Shown here: one piece after another, positions 63,692 to 64,000 of the stretch
Layout: every line of letters starts with the position of its first letter
How positions within the stretch are numbered: position 1 is the first letter of the stretch
From: Hymenobacter sp. BT18
GTDB taxonomy: Bacteria; Bacteroidota; Bacteroidia; Cytophagales; Hymenobacteraceae
Length of the DNA: 64,000 bases
Direction: 5' to 3'
Assembly: GCF_012273015.1 (NCBI RefSeq)
Contig: NZ_CP050954.1
Span: forward strand, 3,946,001-4,010,000
Notes under the pieces: generated by a model
Database searches by the model: none
Told to the model about the DNA's origin: nothing
What the model saw: only the letters and a program-made list of their open reading frames with translations
Translations under genes and position numbers: made by a program

Positions 63692-63733
63692 TGAAGTGGC
63701 AGCCGGGGGAGCGATTCCCCGGCTGACCATAAC

Positions 63734-64000
63734 CTTATTTCCCGCTCGGACGAAGCCAAACAGCTAGGTTTTGCTATGGGAGAGGCCTATTTCCAGGCGC
63801 GGGGTCGTCTGCGTGAGCACGGCGTAACGGTATTCTCCTCCAACTATCCGCTCTACGGCGATATGAGCCGGCGCGTCATGACCATCCTCTCGCAGTTTTC
63901 GCCGGAGGTAGAGGTGTACTCCATCGACGAGTCGTTTCTGAACCTGGAGGGGCTGCGCTACTGCGCCCCCGAGGGCCTGCAGGCATATGCCCATCGGATT
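63734..64000 (+). CDS. umuC: umuC, 3' exon (continues beyond the window)
   Basis: Frame-consistent continuation of umuC after the intron, starting LISRSDEAKQLGFAMG and open to the window end (89 codons). It includes FSSNYPLYGDMSRRVMTIL and the catalytic region EVEVYSIDESFLNLEG, with the SIDE motif holding the metal-binding Asp and Glu of Y-family polymerases. Together with the 5' exon it makes a normal N-terminal palm and fingers. The rest of the gene is outside the window. Confidence 0.93.

Larger units (their letters stand above)
61381..63733 (+). mobile_element. Group II intron with reverse transcriptase-maturase, inserted in umuC
   Basis: A 2353-bp retroelement. The 5' end is GTGCGACC (GUGYG consensus) and the 3' end is ATAAC (AY). 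A structured 5' region of about 560 bp (domains I-III) precedes the open frame, and domains V and VI follow it. GCAACC at 61520-61525 can pair with GGTTGC, the last six bases of the 5' exon (61375-61380), as EBS1/IBS1. The insertion lies in phase 0 in the conserved NNDGC motif and is on the umuC-coding strand, so splicing would restore umuC. The encoded protein has an HNH domain, expected of a mobile element. Confidence 0.93.

Overview
This window looks like the chromosome of a GC-rich member of the Bacteroidota, most probably Hymenobacter or a close relative (Cytophagales). The supporting signs are GC of roughly 60 percent by eye, a complete Bacteroidota-type division and cell-wall (dcw) cluster without murF, an sdhC-sdhA-sdhB operon, a large secreted protein with a type IX secretion / gliding-motility C-terminal domain, and several promoters of the Bacteroidota form TTG-N19/21-TAnnTTTG. 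I saw no tRNA, rRNA, CRISPR array or prophage. Genus is an inference; no comparison could be run.

Layout. 1-1.2 kb: the end of a histidine kinase and a convergent LytTR response regulator. 1.4-4.7 kb (minus): a metal-handling operon of a HYC_CC_PP-type protein, a TonB receptor with a Cys-Cys plug motif, and a small periplasmic HMA protein. 4.9-21.4 kb (plus): mraZ-rsmH-ftsL-ftsI-murE-mraY-murD-ftsW-murG-murC-ftsQ-ftsA-ftsZ, entered through a promoter carrying three MraZ boxes at 10-bp spacing and closed by a perfect 30-bp hairpin. 21.5-26.4 kb (minus): an operon of an MbnP-like protein, two di-haem MauG/MbnH-type enzymes, an outer-membrane barrel, a CNGRC-motif protein and a 56-residue lipoprotein. 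26.4-30.6 kb (minus): an FMN reductase and succinate dehydrogenase. 30.8-34.7 kb: the T9SS-type secreted protein and fabD. 34.8-44.5 kb: mixed housekeeping and stress genes (cupin, folK, hydrolase, polyprenyl synthase, zinc-ribbon protein, cytochrome P450, hybrid kinase, metallo-hydrolase, acetyltransferase). 44.6-51 kb: katG, a TlpA-like lipoprotein and aconitase. 51-60.5 kb: an orphan ABC ATPase, a VIT-domain membrane protein of the exosortase-associated type, a TonB receptor with nadR, a frameshifted membrane protein, and small membrane or hypothetical genes. 60.8-64 kb: a damaged umuDC operon.

How genes work together. The dcw block makes the lipid-linked peptidoglycan precursor (MurC/D/E, MraY, MurG) and assembles the septal machine (FtsZ, A, Q, L, W, I), with MraZ likely controlling its own operon. 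The MbnP operon suggests periplasmic tryptophan or metal chemistry driven by di-haem enzymes. SdhCAB and aconitase are TCA-cycle steps. The TonB-nadR pair suggests uptake and salvage of a pyridine nucleoside, although no pnuC is present.

Most unusual content: umuC is interrupted exactly within its conserved NNDGC coding motif by a 2.35-kb group II intron with a reverse transcriptase-HNH maturase, while the adjacent umuD has an in-frame amber codon near its 5' end; a 22-bp tandem duplication frameshifts a small membrane protein at 58.4-58.9 kb; and self-similar inverted repeats sit between genes inside the murD, ftsZ and sdhB operons.
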